From Duganella sp. CF517 (GTDB lineage: Bacteria; Pseudomonadota; Gammaproteobacteria; Burkholderiales; Burkholderiaceae_D), in assembly GCF_900110275.1 (NCBI RefSeq), contig NZ_FODC01000003.1, positions 434,001 through 498,000 of the forward strand: DNA of 64,000 bases. The letters run 5' to 3'. Each line of letters begins with the position of its first letter. Within the stretch, counting starts at the first letter, position 1. Below, one piece after another: positions 45,661-58,765 of the stretch. The notes beneath the pieces were generated by a model. The model was not told the origin of the DNA. It saw only the letters and a list, made by a program, of their open reading frames with translations, and did not search any database. Both the position numbers and the translations under genes were made by a program.

Positions 45661-47166
45661 TCACCAGAAACCCAGCATTTTCCACCAGGCGCCGCCGATC
45701 ACGGCAAAGATCGCCAGCTCCAGCACGCACATGACGAAGCCGACCCGCCACCAGTTGCCCATCGTGACATAGCCGCTGCCGAAGATGATCGGCGAGGTGC
45801 CGGTGGCGTAATGGGTCAAGGTCATCATGATGGCCGAGCCGGCCGTCATCATCAGCAGGAACGGCACCAGATAGCCGGCCGGCAGCAACTGCGCGCCGAC
45901 CGACATGAACGCGAACAGCATGGCGCTGATGTGGGCCGTGGTGCTGGCGAACAGGTAGTGCGAAAACACGAACGCCAGCAACAGCACGCCGGCGGTCGGG
46001 AACCAGCCCATGCCGCTGGCGACGATGGCATCCTTCATCGCCAGCGCGGCCCAGCCGATGACGCCGAGCTTGTTCAACTGCTCGGCCAGCATGACCAGGG
46101 CGCCGAACCAGATCAGCGTGTCCCACGCGCTTTTTTCCGACAACACGTCGTCCCAGTCCAGCGTGCCGGTGATGATCAGCACGAACAGGCCGACGAAGGC
46201 GACCACGGTCGGGTCGAGCGTCCACGCCGGGCCGAAGATCATCGCCGGCAGGTTGGCCCACAGCGCCAACAGCAGGCCGAACGTGCCCAGCATGACCTTT
46301 TCCTTCGGCGACAGCGGCCCCATCCGTTCGAGCTCGCCACGGGCGTAGCGCACCGCGTCCGGCGTCGCCTTCAGCTGCGGCGGCGACAACAGGTAGATCA
46401 CCAGCGGCATTACCAGCAGGCATACCAGTCCCGGCAGCAGCATGCACAGCGCCCACGTGGTCCAGCCCAGGTGGAAACCCTGGTTGCTGGCCTTGGCGAC
46501 GAAGTCGACCACCAGCGGGTTGGGCGCGGTGGCCGTCAGGAACATGGCCGACGTGATCGGGTTGGCGTGGTAGTTGACCAGCGCCAGATACGTGCCGACC
46601 TTGCCTTCGGTGCCATGCGCCGGGTCCGAATCGAAGGCGTTGGCGATCGATTTCATGATCGGGTGGACGATGCCGCCGCCGCGCGCGGTGTTACTCGGTG
46701 TGAACGGCGCCAGCACCAGCTCGCACACCGTCAGGCCGTAGCCGATGCCGATCGTGCGCTTGCCCAGCAAGGCGATGAATACCAGGCCGATACGGCTGCC
46801 CAGTCCGGTCTTCTTCAAGCCGCGCGAGATCAGGATCGCCACCACGATCAGCCAGATCAACGGGCTGGAAAAACTGCTCAGCGCATCCGCCATCGCCCCT
46901 TTGGACGTGTGCGACGTCACCTGCGACAGCGCGACGATGACGATCGCCATCATCGCCATCACGCCGATCGGCATTACCTTGAGGATGATGGCGACGATGG
47001 TGGTGAGGAAGATCGCCACCAGCGTCCAGGCTTCGGGGTCCAGCCCCGCCGGACAAGGCGACAACAACAGCAGCAGCAGGACGGCGGTGGCGATGATCGC
47101 GGGGACCACGCGGAATGGCACAGCGCCATTAAAATAGCGCAACATGGCCGTGATTCTGGTAAACAT
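45661..47166 (-). CDS. DASS-family anion (di/tricarboxylate) transporter
   Basis: A 501-residue inner-membrane carrier with about 12-14 helices. It shows the DASS/CitT signatures TPSNTARGGGIVHPIMKSIA and MFLTATAPNPL, plus a second substrate loop STTAHISAMLFAF and THYATGTSPIIFGSGYV. Such proteins exchange or co-transport dicarboxylates, citrate or tartrate. The start at 47166 fits a short basic N-terminus; the frame is open another 50 codons upstream, but that overlaps the RRM-like gene. The substrate cannot be read from sequence. Confidence 0.88.
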   Translation of the reverse strand: MFTRITAMLRYFNGAVPFRVVPAIIATAVLLLLLLSPCPAGLDPEAWTLVAIFLTTIVAIILKVMPIGVMAMMAIVIVALSQVTSHTSKGAMADALSSFSSPLIWLIVVAILISRGLKKTGLGSRIGLVFIALLGKRTIGIGYGLTVCELVLAPFTPSNTARGGGIVHPIMKSIANAFDSDPAHGTEGKVGTYLALVNYHANPITSAMFLTATAPNPLVVDFVAKASNQGFHLGWTTWALCMLLPGLVCLLVMPLVIYLLSPPQLKATPDAVRYARGELERMGPLSPKEKVMLGTFGLLLALWANLPAMIFGPAWTLDPTVVAFVGLFVLIITGTLDWDDVLSEKSAWDTLIWFGALVMLAEQLNKLGVIGWAALAMKDAIVASGMGWFPTAGVLLLAFVFSHYLFASTTAHISAMLFAFMSVGAQLLPAGYLVPFLLMMTAGSAIMMTLTHYATGTSPIIFGSGYVTMGNWWRVGFVMCVLELAIFAVIGGAWWKMLGFW

Positions 47167-47174
47167 GATTACTT

Positions 47175-47438
47175 TCAAGGTAAGAGAAACTGGCGGGCGG
47201 TCTGGTGCAGGGGAATATAGAAGTGCAGGCGCTTGCCCCGGCGGAAAACGCCGCGCAGCCGCTGACACGCGCTCCACACGCGCTCGTGCGCGTCGGCCAC
47301 CTCGAGCAACGCCCATGGGCTGTCGCGCTCACCCTCGCGTATCATCGTGATCCGCTGGACTTCAAAAAACGGGGATAGCCAATCGGCGAGGGTCGCTTCG
47401 CTATCGTCCCCGCTCAGCCCCCTCAAAATTACTTGCAT
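47175..47438 (-). CDS. 87-residue RRM-like protein
   Basis: Starts at ATG 47438 with GGAGG four bases upstream. The order beta (MQVILRGL), helix (SEATLADWLSPFF), beta (VQRITMIRE), beta (PWALLEVAD), helix (ERVWSACQRLRG) and final beta (KRLHFYIPL) matches an RNA-recognition-motif fold, but the RNP aromatic residues are not clear. It ends eight bases before the transporter start and is probably cotranscribed. It could bind RNA or simply share the fold. Confidence 0.65.
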   Translation of the reverse strand: MQVILRGLSGDDSEATLADWLSPFFEVQRITMIREGERDSPWALLEVADAHERVWSACQRLRGVFRRGKRLHFYIPLHQTARQFLLP

Positions 47439-47619
47439 CGCGCCTCCATGGAATGCCACGCCGCAGCGGTACGCTGCATTGCAACAATTCAATAGTACAG
47501 CGATGAAATATGTTCGCGATATAGATCTAGATCAAAGAATTGCGTAATAATTGGCTTGCAATTCGTATATCCTATCGTTGACCGGAAACGGGTCGCGACA
47601 TTACAGAATCGGAGGCGCT

Positions 47620-48006
47620 ATGAGACGTGTTACTGGCATCGGCGGTATCTTCTTCCACGCAAAGGACCCGGTCGCGCTGCGCGAATGGTACCGGCTTCAC
47701 CTGGGCATCGACGTGCAGGCCTGGGGCGGCACGGCGTTCGACTGGGCCGACGGCGCCGGCCATCCGGTCAAGGGCTCCACCATCTGGTCGATCGGCGCTG
47801 CCGACAGCAACCACTTCGCGCCCAGCGCGGCGCCGTTCATGATCAACTACCGGGTCGACGACCTGACCGCGCTGCTGCAGGCGCTGCGGGACGAGGGTTG
47901 CCACGTGCTGGAGAAAACTGACGACTCGGAATACGGCAAGTTTGGCTGGGTCGTCGATCCCGAGGGTAACAAGGTCGAACTGTGGCAGCCGCCGGCGGGA
48001 CAATGA
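47620..48006 (+). CDS. VOC (glyoxalase/bleomycin-resistance) family protein
   Basis: A 128-residue single-domain VOC protein with the first metal-ligand strand GGIFFHAKDPVALREWYRLH, then MINYRVDDLTALLQALR, and the closing WVVDPEGNKVELWQP, whose Glu is a typical metal ligand. GGAGG precedes the ATG at 47620. VOC proteins include lyases, isomerases and dioxygenases, so no reaction is assigned. Confidence 0.88.
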   Translation: MRRVTGIGGIFFHAKDPVALREWYRLHLGIDVQAWGGTAFDWADGAGHPVKGSTIWSIGAADSNHFAPSAAPFMINYRVDDLTALLQALRDEGCHVLEKTDDSEYGKFGWVVDPEGNKVELWQPPAGQ

Positions 48007-48027
48007 CGGCCGCGCCGTATCGTAGCC

Positions 48028-48291
48028 TCACTTGATATTCGGCGCCAGCCGCTGCACCAGCGACAGCCGCGCGACCTTTTCGTGCCGCGCCAGCTCGCCT
48101 AGCGCGTCGGCCGGCAGGCACGCGAACAGCACCCGGCGCCGGGTATCGGCGTCCGCCATGCCCATTTGTTGAAACGCGCGCACCTCGTCCGCCGTCAGCT
48201 GCGAACACAGCCGCACGGAGACGTCGACATTGCCCCCTTGCGGCCGCGCCAGGGCCAGGCTGAGCGCGGCGTCGAACTTGCTACCACTCAT
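48028..48291 (-). CDS. 87-residue protein resembling the partner subtilase's propeptide-like region
   Basis: A small protein without a signal peptide, four bases after the subtilase stop. Its C-terminal half (VLFACLPADALGELARHEKV, then ARLSLVQRLAP) parallels the subtilase residues before its catalytic domain (VMTALVPASKLMEFALDDKV, then ERVSAPRRLRP). They share the V..A.(L/V)PA..L.E.A...KV.R.S..RRL.P pattern. Free propeptide-like domains act as inhibitors or chaperones for subtilases in other systems. That function here is inferred from the resemblance and the gene pairing. Confidence 0.75.
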   Translation of the reverse strand: MSGSKFDAALSLALARPQGGNVDVSVRLCSQLTADEVRAFQQMGMADADTRRRVLFACLPADALGELARHEKVARLSLVQRLAPNIK

Positions 48292-48294
48292 GAT

Positions 48295-50034
48295 CTATAC
48301 CTTGATCAGGCCATATCCCCACTTTATATCATGCGCGCCGGCGGCCGAATCGGGCACGGCCGAATTCTTTTTCAGCCACGCCTTGGCTTGCGCCGGTGTC
48401 GCCTTCGGATTGGTTTCCAGGAACAGGGCCAGCAGGCCGGTGACGACCGGCGAGGCCATGCTGGTGCCCGCCATCACCCGGTAGCCCTGGGCGATCACAT
48501 CGCTTTTATCGACGCTGGAGTCCGATGACAGCGCGGACGCGATCATCGCGCCGGGCGCGGCCACGTCCGGCTTCAAGCCGCCCCCGCGCAGCGGACCGGG
48601 GCTGCTGAATTCGGAGATCGTATCGGGCGCCAGGCCCACCGATTGCGGCGCGCCCGAGATATCGATCCACTGGTTGCGCGAGGTGTAGGAAGCCACGGTG
48701 ACGACATCCTTACCAGAACCCGGCGAGCCGATCAGCGTATCGAATAGCGGCGACACCATCTCCGCCGAACCATAACGCTCGTTGTCGCTCAACAGCCAGA
48801 CATCGACGTCGGACGCGACGCCCGACTTGCGCCGCACCTCCACTTTCCACAGGCCGCCCTGCACCGCGCCCTGGCCGGACACCTCCACCAGGAATTGCCG
48901 GTCGCCGCCAGGCGCCACCGAATCCGGCGTCGAGATCACCACCTGGTCGCTGCCCAACATCGTCGTCCTGGCGGCCGGATCGGTGTCCAGCAAGCCTTGC
49001 CACGGGGTCGCCGCGCCGGTCGAACTGATGGCCCGCACCTCGCACTTGGTTTTGCCCGAGTACCAGCCGTTGACCAGGAACCACGGCGCCGACAGGTTGG
49101 ACCGCTTCGGCTGCACCTTGATCTCGAAGCGCACGGCTTTGACGGAATCGACCCGCTGCCGCGCGTGGATCGGATCGCCGCCTTCGTTGCCGGCGGCCGC
49201 CACCACCAGCCGTCCGGGGCCGCATTCATCGCTGATCGCCACGCTGGTGTCGTCCTCGCCGTCGTGGCCGTCGAAGTGGCCGCCCAGGCTGAGGTTGACG
49301 ACGCACGGACGCCCGAGCTTCTTGGCCTCCTCGAAGATCCAGCGCACGCCTTCGACGATCGCGCTGTTCTGGAAATTGGTCTTGACGATCAGTAGTTCGG
49401 CGGCGCCGGCGATGCCGCTGAACGGCGCCACCGCCCCGCTGGCGATGCCCGCCACGTGCGTGCCGTGCCCGTGCATGTCGGCGCTGGCTTCCATCGCCGC
49501 GCCCGTCAACACGCGGCCAAGCTTGCTGTAGCCGGTCCCCGGGCCGTCGCCGGCGATTTCCTGGTCCCATAGTTTCAGAACGCGCCCGGCGAACGCCGGA
49601 TGCTTGACATCGATACCGGTATCGACCACGCCGACAATAACGCCCTCGCCCGAGACATGATTCCCGGCGCTGTATTCCGGCGCGCCGACCAGCGGCCCGG
49701 CGATATCCATCAGCGGGCGCAGCCGCCTTGGCGCCGAGACCCGCTCCACTTTGTCATCCAGCGCGAACTCCATCAGCTTGGACGCCGGCACCAGCGCCGT
49801 CATCACCTGGCCCGTACCCCTGGCCAGCTTGATGCCGGCGATCGATTTGACTTGCGGATCGGTGCAGCGCACCAGCACGTGGTAGATCGGCGCCAGGGTC
49901 GGCACGCGTTTTCGGACCGACAGCAGGTTCGGCGCGCCCGCCACCTCCCCCGCCTCGCTGGACGCCAGCAACACGGCCAGGCTGGCCGACATCTTGTTCT
50001 TGCCGCCGACCGCGGCCCTGGATTTGCTTGCCAT
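48295..50034 (-). CDS. S8 family serine peptidase without export signal
   Basis: A 579-residue subtilase. The triad is Asp in VGVVDTGIDVKHPAF (about residue 137), His in [14 protein letters not shown] and Ser in MAGTSMASPVVTG, with the oxyanion Asn in VAAAGNEGGD. A ~140-residue insert between His and Ser carries beta-rich sequence (WFLVNGWYSGKTKCEVRAIS). The N-terminus (ASKSRAAVGGKNKMSASLAV) is polar with no signal peptide, so the protein is probably cytoplasmic or exported by another route. Residues ~50-110 look like a propeptide (VRCTDPQVKSIAGIKLARG). It is paired with an 87-residue look-alike of that region. Confidence 0.9.
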   Translation of the reverse strand: MASKSRAAVGGKNKMSASLAVLLASSEAGEVAGAPNLLSVRKRVPTLAPIYHVLVRCTDPQVKSIAGIKLARGTGQVMTALVPASKLMEFALDDKVERVSAPRRLRPLMDIAGPLVGAPEYSAGNHVSGEGVIVGVVDTGIDVKHPAFAGRVLKLWDQEIAGDGPGTGYSKLGRVLTGAAMEASADMHGHGTHVAGIASGAVAPFSGIAGAAELLIVKTNFQNSAIVEGVRWIFEEAKKLGRPCVVNLSLGGHFDGHDGEDDTSVAISDECGPGRLVVAAAGNEGGDPIHARQRVDSVKAVRFEIKVQPKRSNLSAPWFLVNGWYSGKTKCEVRAISSTGAATPWQGLLDTDPAARTTMLGSDQVVISTPDSVAPGGDRQFLVEVSGQGAVQGGLWKVEVRRKSGVASDVDVWLLSDNERYGSAEMVSPLFDTLIGSPGSGKDVVTVASYTSRNQWIDISGAPQSVGLAPDTISEFSSPGPLRGGGLKPDVAAPGAMIASALSSDSSVDKSDVIAQGYRVMAGTSMASPVVTGLLALFLETNPKATPAQAKAWLKKNSAVPDSAAGAHDIKWGYGLIKV

Positions 50035-50088
50035 ATTCGCCCTGTCTGAAAGTGTTGAAGATAAGGCGTACTGTACAACATTGCCTGA

Positions 50089-51441
<1,353 letters not shown>

Positions 51442-51459
51442 CTACTACCTCTCTGGCTT

Positions 51460-53547
51460 TCAGGCCGCTACTTGTATGGCGGGGACCTCGGCCGCGCGCC
51501 AGGCCGGCAGCACCACGCGGAAAGTGGTGCCGCGCCCGGGCACGCTCTGCACTTCCAACCGTCCGCCCAGCTCGGCGACATATTCCCGGCTTTCGAAGGC
51601 GCCGATGCCCATGCCCGCCGCCTTGGTCGATTCGAACGGCTTGAACAGCCGCTCGCGGATGAATTCCGGCGTCATGCCCTGCCCGGTGTCGCTGATCTCG
51701 ACCACCACCTGTTCGCCGTCGCGGCGCAGCCGCAGCGCCACCTCGCCGTCGCGCGGCGTGGCGTCGACGGCGTTTTGCAGCAGATGGCCCAGCACCCGCT
51801 CCAGGCGGCCGTGCGCCGCCGTCACGCTCAGCCCGGGCTCGTCGCAGCGAAACACCGGCTGCGGCGTGGCGCTGCCCCGCAACGTCGCCATTTGCGCCAC
51901 CATGCGCGCCAGCATCGGCCCCAGCTCGACCGGGCCGGCCGCCTCCGGCGCGTCGCTGCGTTGCAGCTTTTGCAGCATCAGCTTCATTTTCTGGACGCCG
52001 TGTTCGACCGTGTCGAGCATGTCCTGCTGGAATTCCGGGTTATCCAGGTGCAGTTTGGCGTTCGGGATCATCAGCGACAGCTGCGCCACCAGGTTCTTCA
52101 GGTCGTGGACGATGAAGGTCGACATCCGGTGGAACGATTCGAACTGGCGCGCGGTCATCAGCGCGGTCGTGGTTTCCTGCAACGCCAGATAGCTGGCGAC
52201 CTGGCTGGCCGCCACCTTGAGCAGATCGATCACCTCCCAGTTCAGGCGCAAGGCGCTGCGCGGCTCCTGCAACAGCAATACGCCGAACAAGCGGTCCTGC
52301 AACATCAGCGGCACCACCAGCCGCGCGCGCGGCAGGCGCGCCAGCCAGGCCGGCACCTGCGCCCGCTGCAGCGGCTCGCCGAGGTCGATCACCCACTGGT
52401 TGCGCTCGATCGACTGGCGGAACGCGGCATCCTCGTCCGGCGCGCCGCCGCTGGCCGCCGCCGGCGGCACCGTCATCCGGCATTGCGCGGCCACGGTGAA
52501 GCGCTCGCCGCCGCGCCAGATCCACAGCGCGCCGCCGGGACTTTCGACCAGCTGCGCCACCGCTTCGATGGCGCGTTCGGCCGGTCCCGGCGTCTGCTGC
52601 GAGAGCTTGCGCGTAAAGCCCAGCCATTCCTCGCGGTAGTCGTAGTCGTACCGGTAGAAGTGCTTGCTGATGAACACCTTGAGGCGCGAACGGAAGGTGC
52701 CCGAGAACAGCACGCCGGCCAGCAGCAGCATCGCGCCGAACAGGAAACCGACCTGTATCAAGCCGCCCCAGTTGCCGCCGACGTAGCGCAGGTAGTAACC
52801 GGCGCCGCCCATCGCCAGCAGGTAGGCGGCCGATCCGAGCAGCGCGGCCGAATGGAACATGGCCTGGCGCGACAGCAGCATGCCGCTCGGCCAGGCGGCG
52901 CTGCGCGCCACCGCCACCGCGATCAGCGGCACCGTCAGCGCGTTGACCACGCCGCGCGCGGCCCAGATGTCGGCGCTGACCTGGCGCACCAGCATGGCGT
53001 CGCAATACAGGTAGAAATCATAGGCGAAGATGCCGCCGATGCCGAGGCAGGCGTACTTGACGGCCCACTGGCTCTGCGCGTCCTTCTGGCGGTACAGCTG
53101 CTCGACCAGCACCATGCCGGCCACCGCCATGACGGTGCGCATGGCCAGCAGCCAGGCCAGCGCCAGCCCTTCCACACCGGCCGCGCTTTCGGCCTGCGCC
53201 AGGCGCCAGCCCGGCAACAGCGCCAGCAGCAACGCGGCGCCATAGCCGGCGCAATAGCCGACCCAGCGCCAGCGGGCGTCGGGGCGCGGATAGCCGAGCA
53301 GGCGCAGGATGAAGAAGCTGCAGGCGGCGTTGCGGGCCACTTCCATAACGTCGACCCAGCGCGCGGCGCCGGCCACGCCGCCGGCGTCGGCGGCGATCAG
53401 CGCGGCCCAGGCGGCGCAGCACACGCAGGCCAGCAGCAGCGCGCCCGCGTGGCGGCGCCGGCTCCAGCCGCCGAGCAGCAATCCGGCCAGCGCCAGGAAC
53501 GCGAGCGCGGCCAACCCATAACTGAGGCTGTTTATCCCGACGTGCAT
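51460..53547 (-). CDS. prsK: PEP-CTERM system histidine kinase PrsK
   Basis: A 695-residue membrane kinase. About eight helices fill residues 1-290. A GAF-like domain follows (EAVAQLVESPGGALWIWRGG ... FGVLLLQEP). The phospho-acceptor His sits in MSTFIVHDLKNLVAQLSLM, and the HATPase domain shows LLQNAVDAT, DTGQGM and GMGIGAF. This matches the kinase paired with PrsR in exosortase systems (TIGR02916 type). The ATG at 53547 lies 17 bases after the sugar-transferase stop, and prsR follows after 18 bases, so the three are one unit. Upstream in-frame sequence to 53931 belongs to the neighbouring gene. Confidence 0.93.
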   Translation of the reverse strand: MHVGINSLSYGLAALAFLALAGLLLGGWSRRRHAGALLLACVCCAAWAALIAADAGGVAGAARWVDVMEVARNAACSFFILRLLGYPRPDARWRWVGYCAGYGAALLLALLPGWRLAQAESAAGVEGLALAWLLAMRTVMAVAGMVLVEQLYRQKDAQSQWAVKYACLGIGGIFAYDFYLYCDAMLVRQVSADIWAARGVVNALTVPLIAVAVARSAAWPSGMLLSRQAMFHSAALLGSAAYLLAMGGAGYYLRYVGGNWGGLIQVGFLFGAMLLLAGVLFSGTFRSRLKVFISKHFYRYDYDYREEWLGFTRKLSQQTPGPAERAIEAVAQLVESPGGALWIWRGGERFTVAAQCRMTVPPAAASGGAPDEDAAFRQSIERNQWVIDLGEPLQRAQVPAWLARLPRARLVVPLMLQDRLFGVLLLQEPRSALRLNWEVIDLLKVAASQVASYLALQETTTALMTARQFESFHRMSTFIVHDLKNLVAQLSLMIPNAKLHLDNPEFQQDMLDTVEHGVQKMKLMLQKLQRSDAPEAAGPVELGPMLARMVAQMATLRGSATPQPVFRCDEPGLSVTAAHGRLERVLGHLLQNAVDATPRDGEVALRLRRDGEQVVVEISDTGQGMTPEFIRERLFKPFESTKAAGMGIGAFESREYVAELGGRLEVQSVPGRGTTFRVVLPAWRAAEVPAIQVAA

Positions 53548-53564
53548 CGCGTCCCCACAGGCAC

Positions 53565-54965
53565 CTAGCGGCCGCCGCCGAACAGCACCACTTTGAGGGT
53601 GTCGATCAGCACCAGCACGTCCAGGAACAGGCTGTTGTTCTTCACGTAGTACAGGTCGTACTGCAACTTCTGGATCGCGTCCGAGACCGAGGCGCCGTAG
53701 CCGTAGCGCACCTGCGCCCAGCCGGTGATGCCGGGCTTGATGCTGTGGCGCAGCTGGTAGAAGCGCAGCTGCGCGTTGAGCTGGTCGACGAAGTACGGCC
53801 GCTCGGGCCGGGGACCGACAAAGCTCATCTCCCCCTTGAACACGTTGAGCAGCTGCGGCAGCTCGTCGATGCGGCACTTGCGGATGATATTGCCGATCCG
53901 CGTCACGCGCGGATCGCGCACCATCGCCCACTGCGGCGCGCCGGCCTGTTCGGCGTTGGTGCCCATGCTGCGGAACTTGAGGATGAAGAAGCGGCGGCCG
54001 TCCTTGCCCACCCGTTCCTGCTGGTAGAACACCGGGCCGCCGTCCTCGAGGCGGATGGCGGCCGCCGTCAGCAGCATCACCGGCAGCGCCAGCGCCAGGA
54101 TCACGGCGCTGACCACCAGGTCGAACACGCGCTTCATGACGATGCGCACCGGGCTCTGGTCAAAGCCGCCGCCGAACACCAGCCAGCTCGGTTGCAGCGA
54201 GTCGACCCGGATCTGGCCGCTCTCGCGCTCGAAGAAGGTGGTGGCGTCGATCACCTTGACACCTTGCAGCTTGCACTCGAGCAGATCCTTGATCGGCAAG
54301 GCGCCGCCGCGGCGCTCCTGCACCGTGACGACGATCTCGCGCGCCTTGTAGCGCCGCGCCAGGTCGACCAGCGAGTCGCCCAAATCCATGGCGAGCAAGG
54401 CGCCGGTGTTGACGCAGCACGCCTCGTTCGGCGTGGCGACGTAACCGGCGATCTGGTATTTCTGGTAGCTGCCGGTGTTGGCGGCCAGCTCGCCGCACTC
54501 CTTGGCGACGGCGCCGTGGCCGAGGAAGATCAGGCGCGAGGTCAGCATCTTGGACTGCGAGCCGCTGACGAACATGGCCCGCACCAGCACCACCCCGCCC
54601 AGCCCGATGCCGAGCACCAGCAGCAGCACCCCGCGCCCGACGTACAGGCTGGGCGCCAGGTAGAACACCACCGCCAGGATGCCGACCGCCATCGCGAACG
54701 CCGGCAGCAGCTGCAGGAACAGGCGCGGGCGGAAGCCTTGCGCCAGGTCCTGGTGGTACATGCCGAAGGTGCTCATGCTGAACACGATCGCCAGCGCGAA
54801 CGTCAGCGCCGAGGCCATCAGGTTGTGCAACGGCGGCGTGCCGGCGCCAACCGGCAGCAGCAGGATGGCGGCGCCCGCGTGGAAGGCCGCGATTAACATC
54901 ATTATCTCGATCAACAGCAGACTTGCCGCCACCTTCGACACGTAGTGATTTGAAATTTTCAGCAT
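53565..54965 (-). CDS. EpsB-type undecaprenyl-phosphate sugar transferase, XrtA/PEP-CTERM associated
   Basis: A 466-residue polyisoprenyl-phosphate hexose-1-phosphate transferase that starts exopolysaccharide repeat units at the inner membrane. It has four to five N-terminal helices, a NAD-like middle domain (RLIFLGHGAVAKECGELAA) and a C-terminal bacterial sugar-transferase domain. That domain includes RVFDLVVSAVILALALPVML, ERVGKDGRRFFILKFRSM, RKCRIDELPQLLNVFKGEM and SFVGPRPERPYF. This matches the TIGR03013 type that accompanies exosortase A. It is followed by prsK. Confidence 0.9.
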   Translation of the reverse strand: MLKISNHYVSKVAASLLLIEIMMLIAAFHAGAAILLLPVGAGTPPLHNLMASALTFALAIVFSMSTFGMYHQDLAQGFRPRLFLQLLPAFAMAVGILAVVFYLAPSLYVGRGVLLLVLGIGLGGVVLVRAMFVSGSQSKMLTSRLIFLGHGAVAKECGELAANTGSYQKYQIAGYVATPNEACCVNTGALLAMDLGDSLVDLARRYKAREIVVTVQERRGGALPIKDLLECKLQGVKVIDATTFFERESGQIRVDSLQPSWLVFGGGFDQSPVRIVMKRVFDLVVSAVILALALPVMLLTAAAIRLEDGGPVFYQQERVGKDGRRFFILKFRSMGTNAEQAGAPQWAMVRDPRVTRIGNIIRKCRIDELPQLLNVFKGEMSFVGPRPERPYFVDQLNAQLRFYQLRHSIKPGITGWAQVRYGYGASVSDAIQKLQYDLYYVKNNSLFLDVLVLIDTLKVVLFGGGR

Positions 54966-55055
54966 ACCGTATCCCCACCAACATGGACTGCAACGATGAG
55001 AGCTATCAGCGCCGTGACCGCCGGCGCCGCGCCCTTCTGGTCTCTCTATGACTGC

Positions 55056-56120
<1,065 letters not shown>

Positions 56121-56122
56121 GG

Positions 56123-57412
<1,290 letters not shown>

Positions 57413-57736
57413 CGCAGAACCCCAGAAATGACGCACTACCTGTTTTGCTTACCCGACGGTTTGACAAATAATTATTAAAACGTCAGGAAAGATATATTTT
57501 TTACATTGCGCTTGCTAGGGCCAATAGTTATCGAAGCGACAAAAAAATGCAAGTGATAAAAAAAGCATTTTCAAAAATTTTTCGCCTCCCATGCATGCCG
57601 CTACTATGACGAACTCAAGCGTACCATTTCGGCCACATGGCGCGCATACAACAATTCCCGGCCGGTTTACGACACACTTCGCGGCGAAGATTGCAAGGAG
57701 GAATCGACCAGGCGCGGGCGGCCGCCGGCCGCGCGC
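57413..57736. promoter_or_regulatory. AT-rich leader region upstream of the dehydrogenase/epimerase unit
   Basis: A 324-base gap between two leftward genes with no credible coding frame. Bases ~57468-57590 are strikingly AT-rich (long A and T runs such as GATATATTTTTTACATT and TTTTCAAAAATTTTTC) in an otherwise GC-rich region, which suggests a promoter/upstream-binding zone. AAATGC and GCATTT near 57544 and 57565 form a weak inverted pair. An ACGGTTTG at 57456 recurs at 58790, before the flippase gene. No convincing sigma-54 site was found on the minus strand. Confidence 0.45.
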
Positions 57737-58681
57737 TCAACCGGCGCGCAAGCTGCTGGCCAGCAGCTCCTTCCACGCCCCCGGGTGAAACGGCCGCAGC
57801 CGTATCCAGCGGGCGGCGCAGCGCAGCGCGGCCGCGTAGCGCCGCCGGCCCCGATAAAAGTAACAATGGTCCTGCATCACCATGTCGAGCCGGCCGGTCA
57901 GCAGCGCGCGGTAGGAACGCCAGGCCGGCATGCTCATCAGCATCAGCAGCATGTTGTCCTCCAGCAGGAAGCGCGGCGCGTCGCCGTGGGTCAGGCTGGC
58001 CGGATGGATGCGGTAGTAGGCCACCTCCTCCGTCACCATCCACAGGTCGTTGTCGAGCGCGCAGCGGAACCACAGGTGATAGTCCTCGGCGCGCCGCAGC
58101 CGCTCGTCGAACAGGCCCTTGGCCACCAGCAGGCGCTGGCGTATCAGCGTGGTGGTCGGAATCACGATGCAGTCGCGCGCCAGCTCGGCCACGGGACGGC
58201 GCAACCGTTGCACGGGCGCCGGCGGCGGCGACGCCGGACAGGCGGCCGTCAATTCGGCCAGCGGCGCGAAGCCCTGCTCGCCGGGACGCAGCAGACTGAT
58301 CTTGCCGGCGATCCAGTGCGCCTCGGGATGCTGGCGCTGCACCTGCCAGCGCTGCGCCAGCGAGTGCGGAAACCAGATGTCGTCGGCGTCGAGGAAGGCG
58401 ATCCACTCGCCGCGCGCGGCCTCGACGCCGGTGTTGCGGGCGCCCGCCGCGCCCTTCGAGTGGTGATTACGCAACACCGACACCATGGGCCAGGCGCCCA
58501 CCTCGTCCAGCACGGCGCGGGTGGCCGGATCGGTGCTGCGGTCGTCCACCACCACCACCTCGAACACCGGCAGCGCGTGGCCGTCCAGCGGCCGCTGCCC
58601 CAGCACGGACAGCACCGCTTCACGCAAAAAGACGCCGGCGTTGAACACCGGGATAACGACCGATACGGCGGGTTGCGACAT
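57737..58681 (-). CDS. family 2 glycosyltransferase
   Basis: A 314-residue GT-A fold transferase. N-terminal VSVVIPVFNAGVFLREAVLS and VVVDDRSTD bind the nucleotide, and the DxD motif is AFLDADDIWFPHSL. ARNTGVEAARGEW is also typical. It probably adds a sugar to the exopolysaccharide repeat unit on the cytoplasmic side. Donor and acceptor are unknown. It is the first leftward gene of the region, divergent from the flippase gene. Confidence 0.88.
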   Translation of the reverse strand: MSQPAVSVVIPVFNAGVFLREAVLSVLGQRPLDGHALPVFEVVVVDDRSTDPATRAVLDEVGAWPMVSVLRNHHSKGAAGARNTGVEAARGEWIAFLDADDIWFPHSLAQRWQVQRQHPEAHWIAGKISLLRPGEQGFAPLAELTAACPASPPPAPVQRLRRPVAELARDCIVIPTTTLIRQRLLVAKGLFDERLRRAEDYHLWFRCALDNDLWMVTEEVAYYRIHPASLTHGDAPRFLLEDNMLLMLMSMPAWRSYRALLTGRLDMVMQDHCYFYRGRRRYAAALRCAARWIRLRPFHPGAWKELLASSLRAG

Positions 58682-58765
58682 CGCTGCTCCTGGTGGCGCG
58701 GGAATGTAATCAAACCAACATCAAGCTTGACTCCCTCATATGCTTACGAGAGAATCATGATAATA

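Noticed and set aside
51460..53931. A longer PrsK of 823 residues
   Set aside because: The extra N-terminal ~128 codons are out-of-frame sugar-transferase sequence; the ATG at 53547 starts with membrane helices as expected.
57543..57571. Possible terminator or hairpin from AAATGC/GCATTT in the A/T runs
   Set aside because: The stem is only six weak pairs with a long loop and lies upstream of a gene rather than after one.
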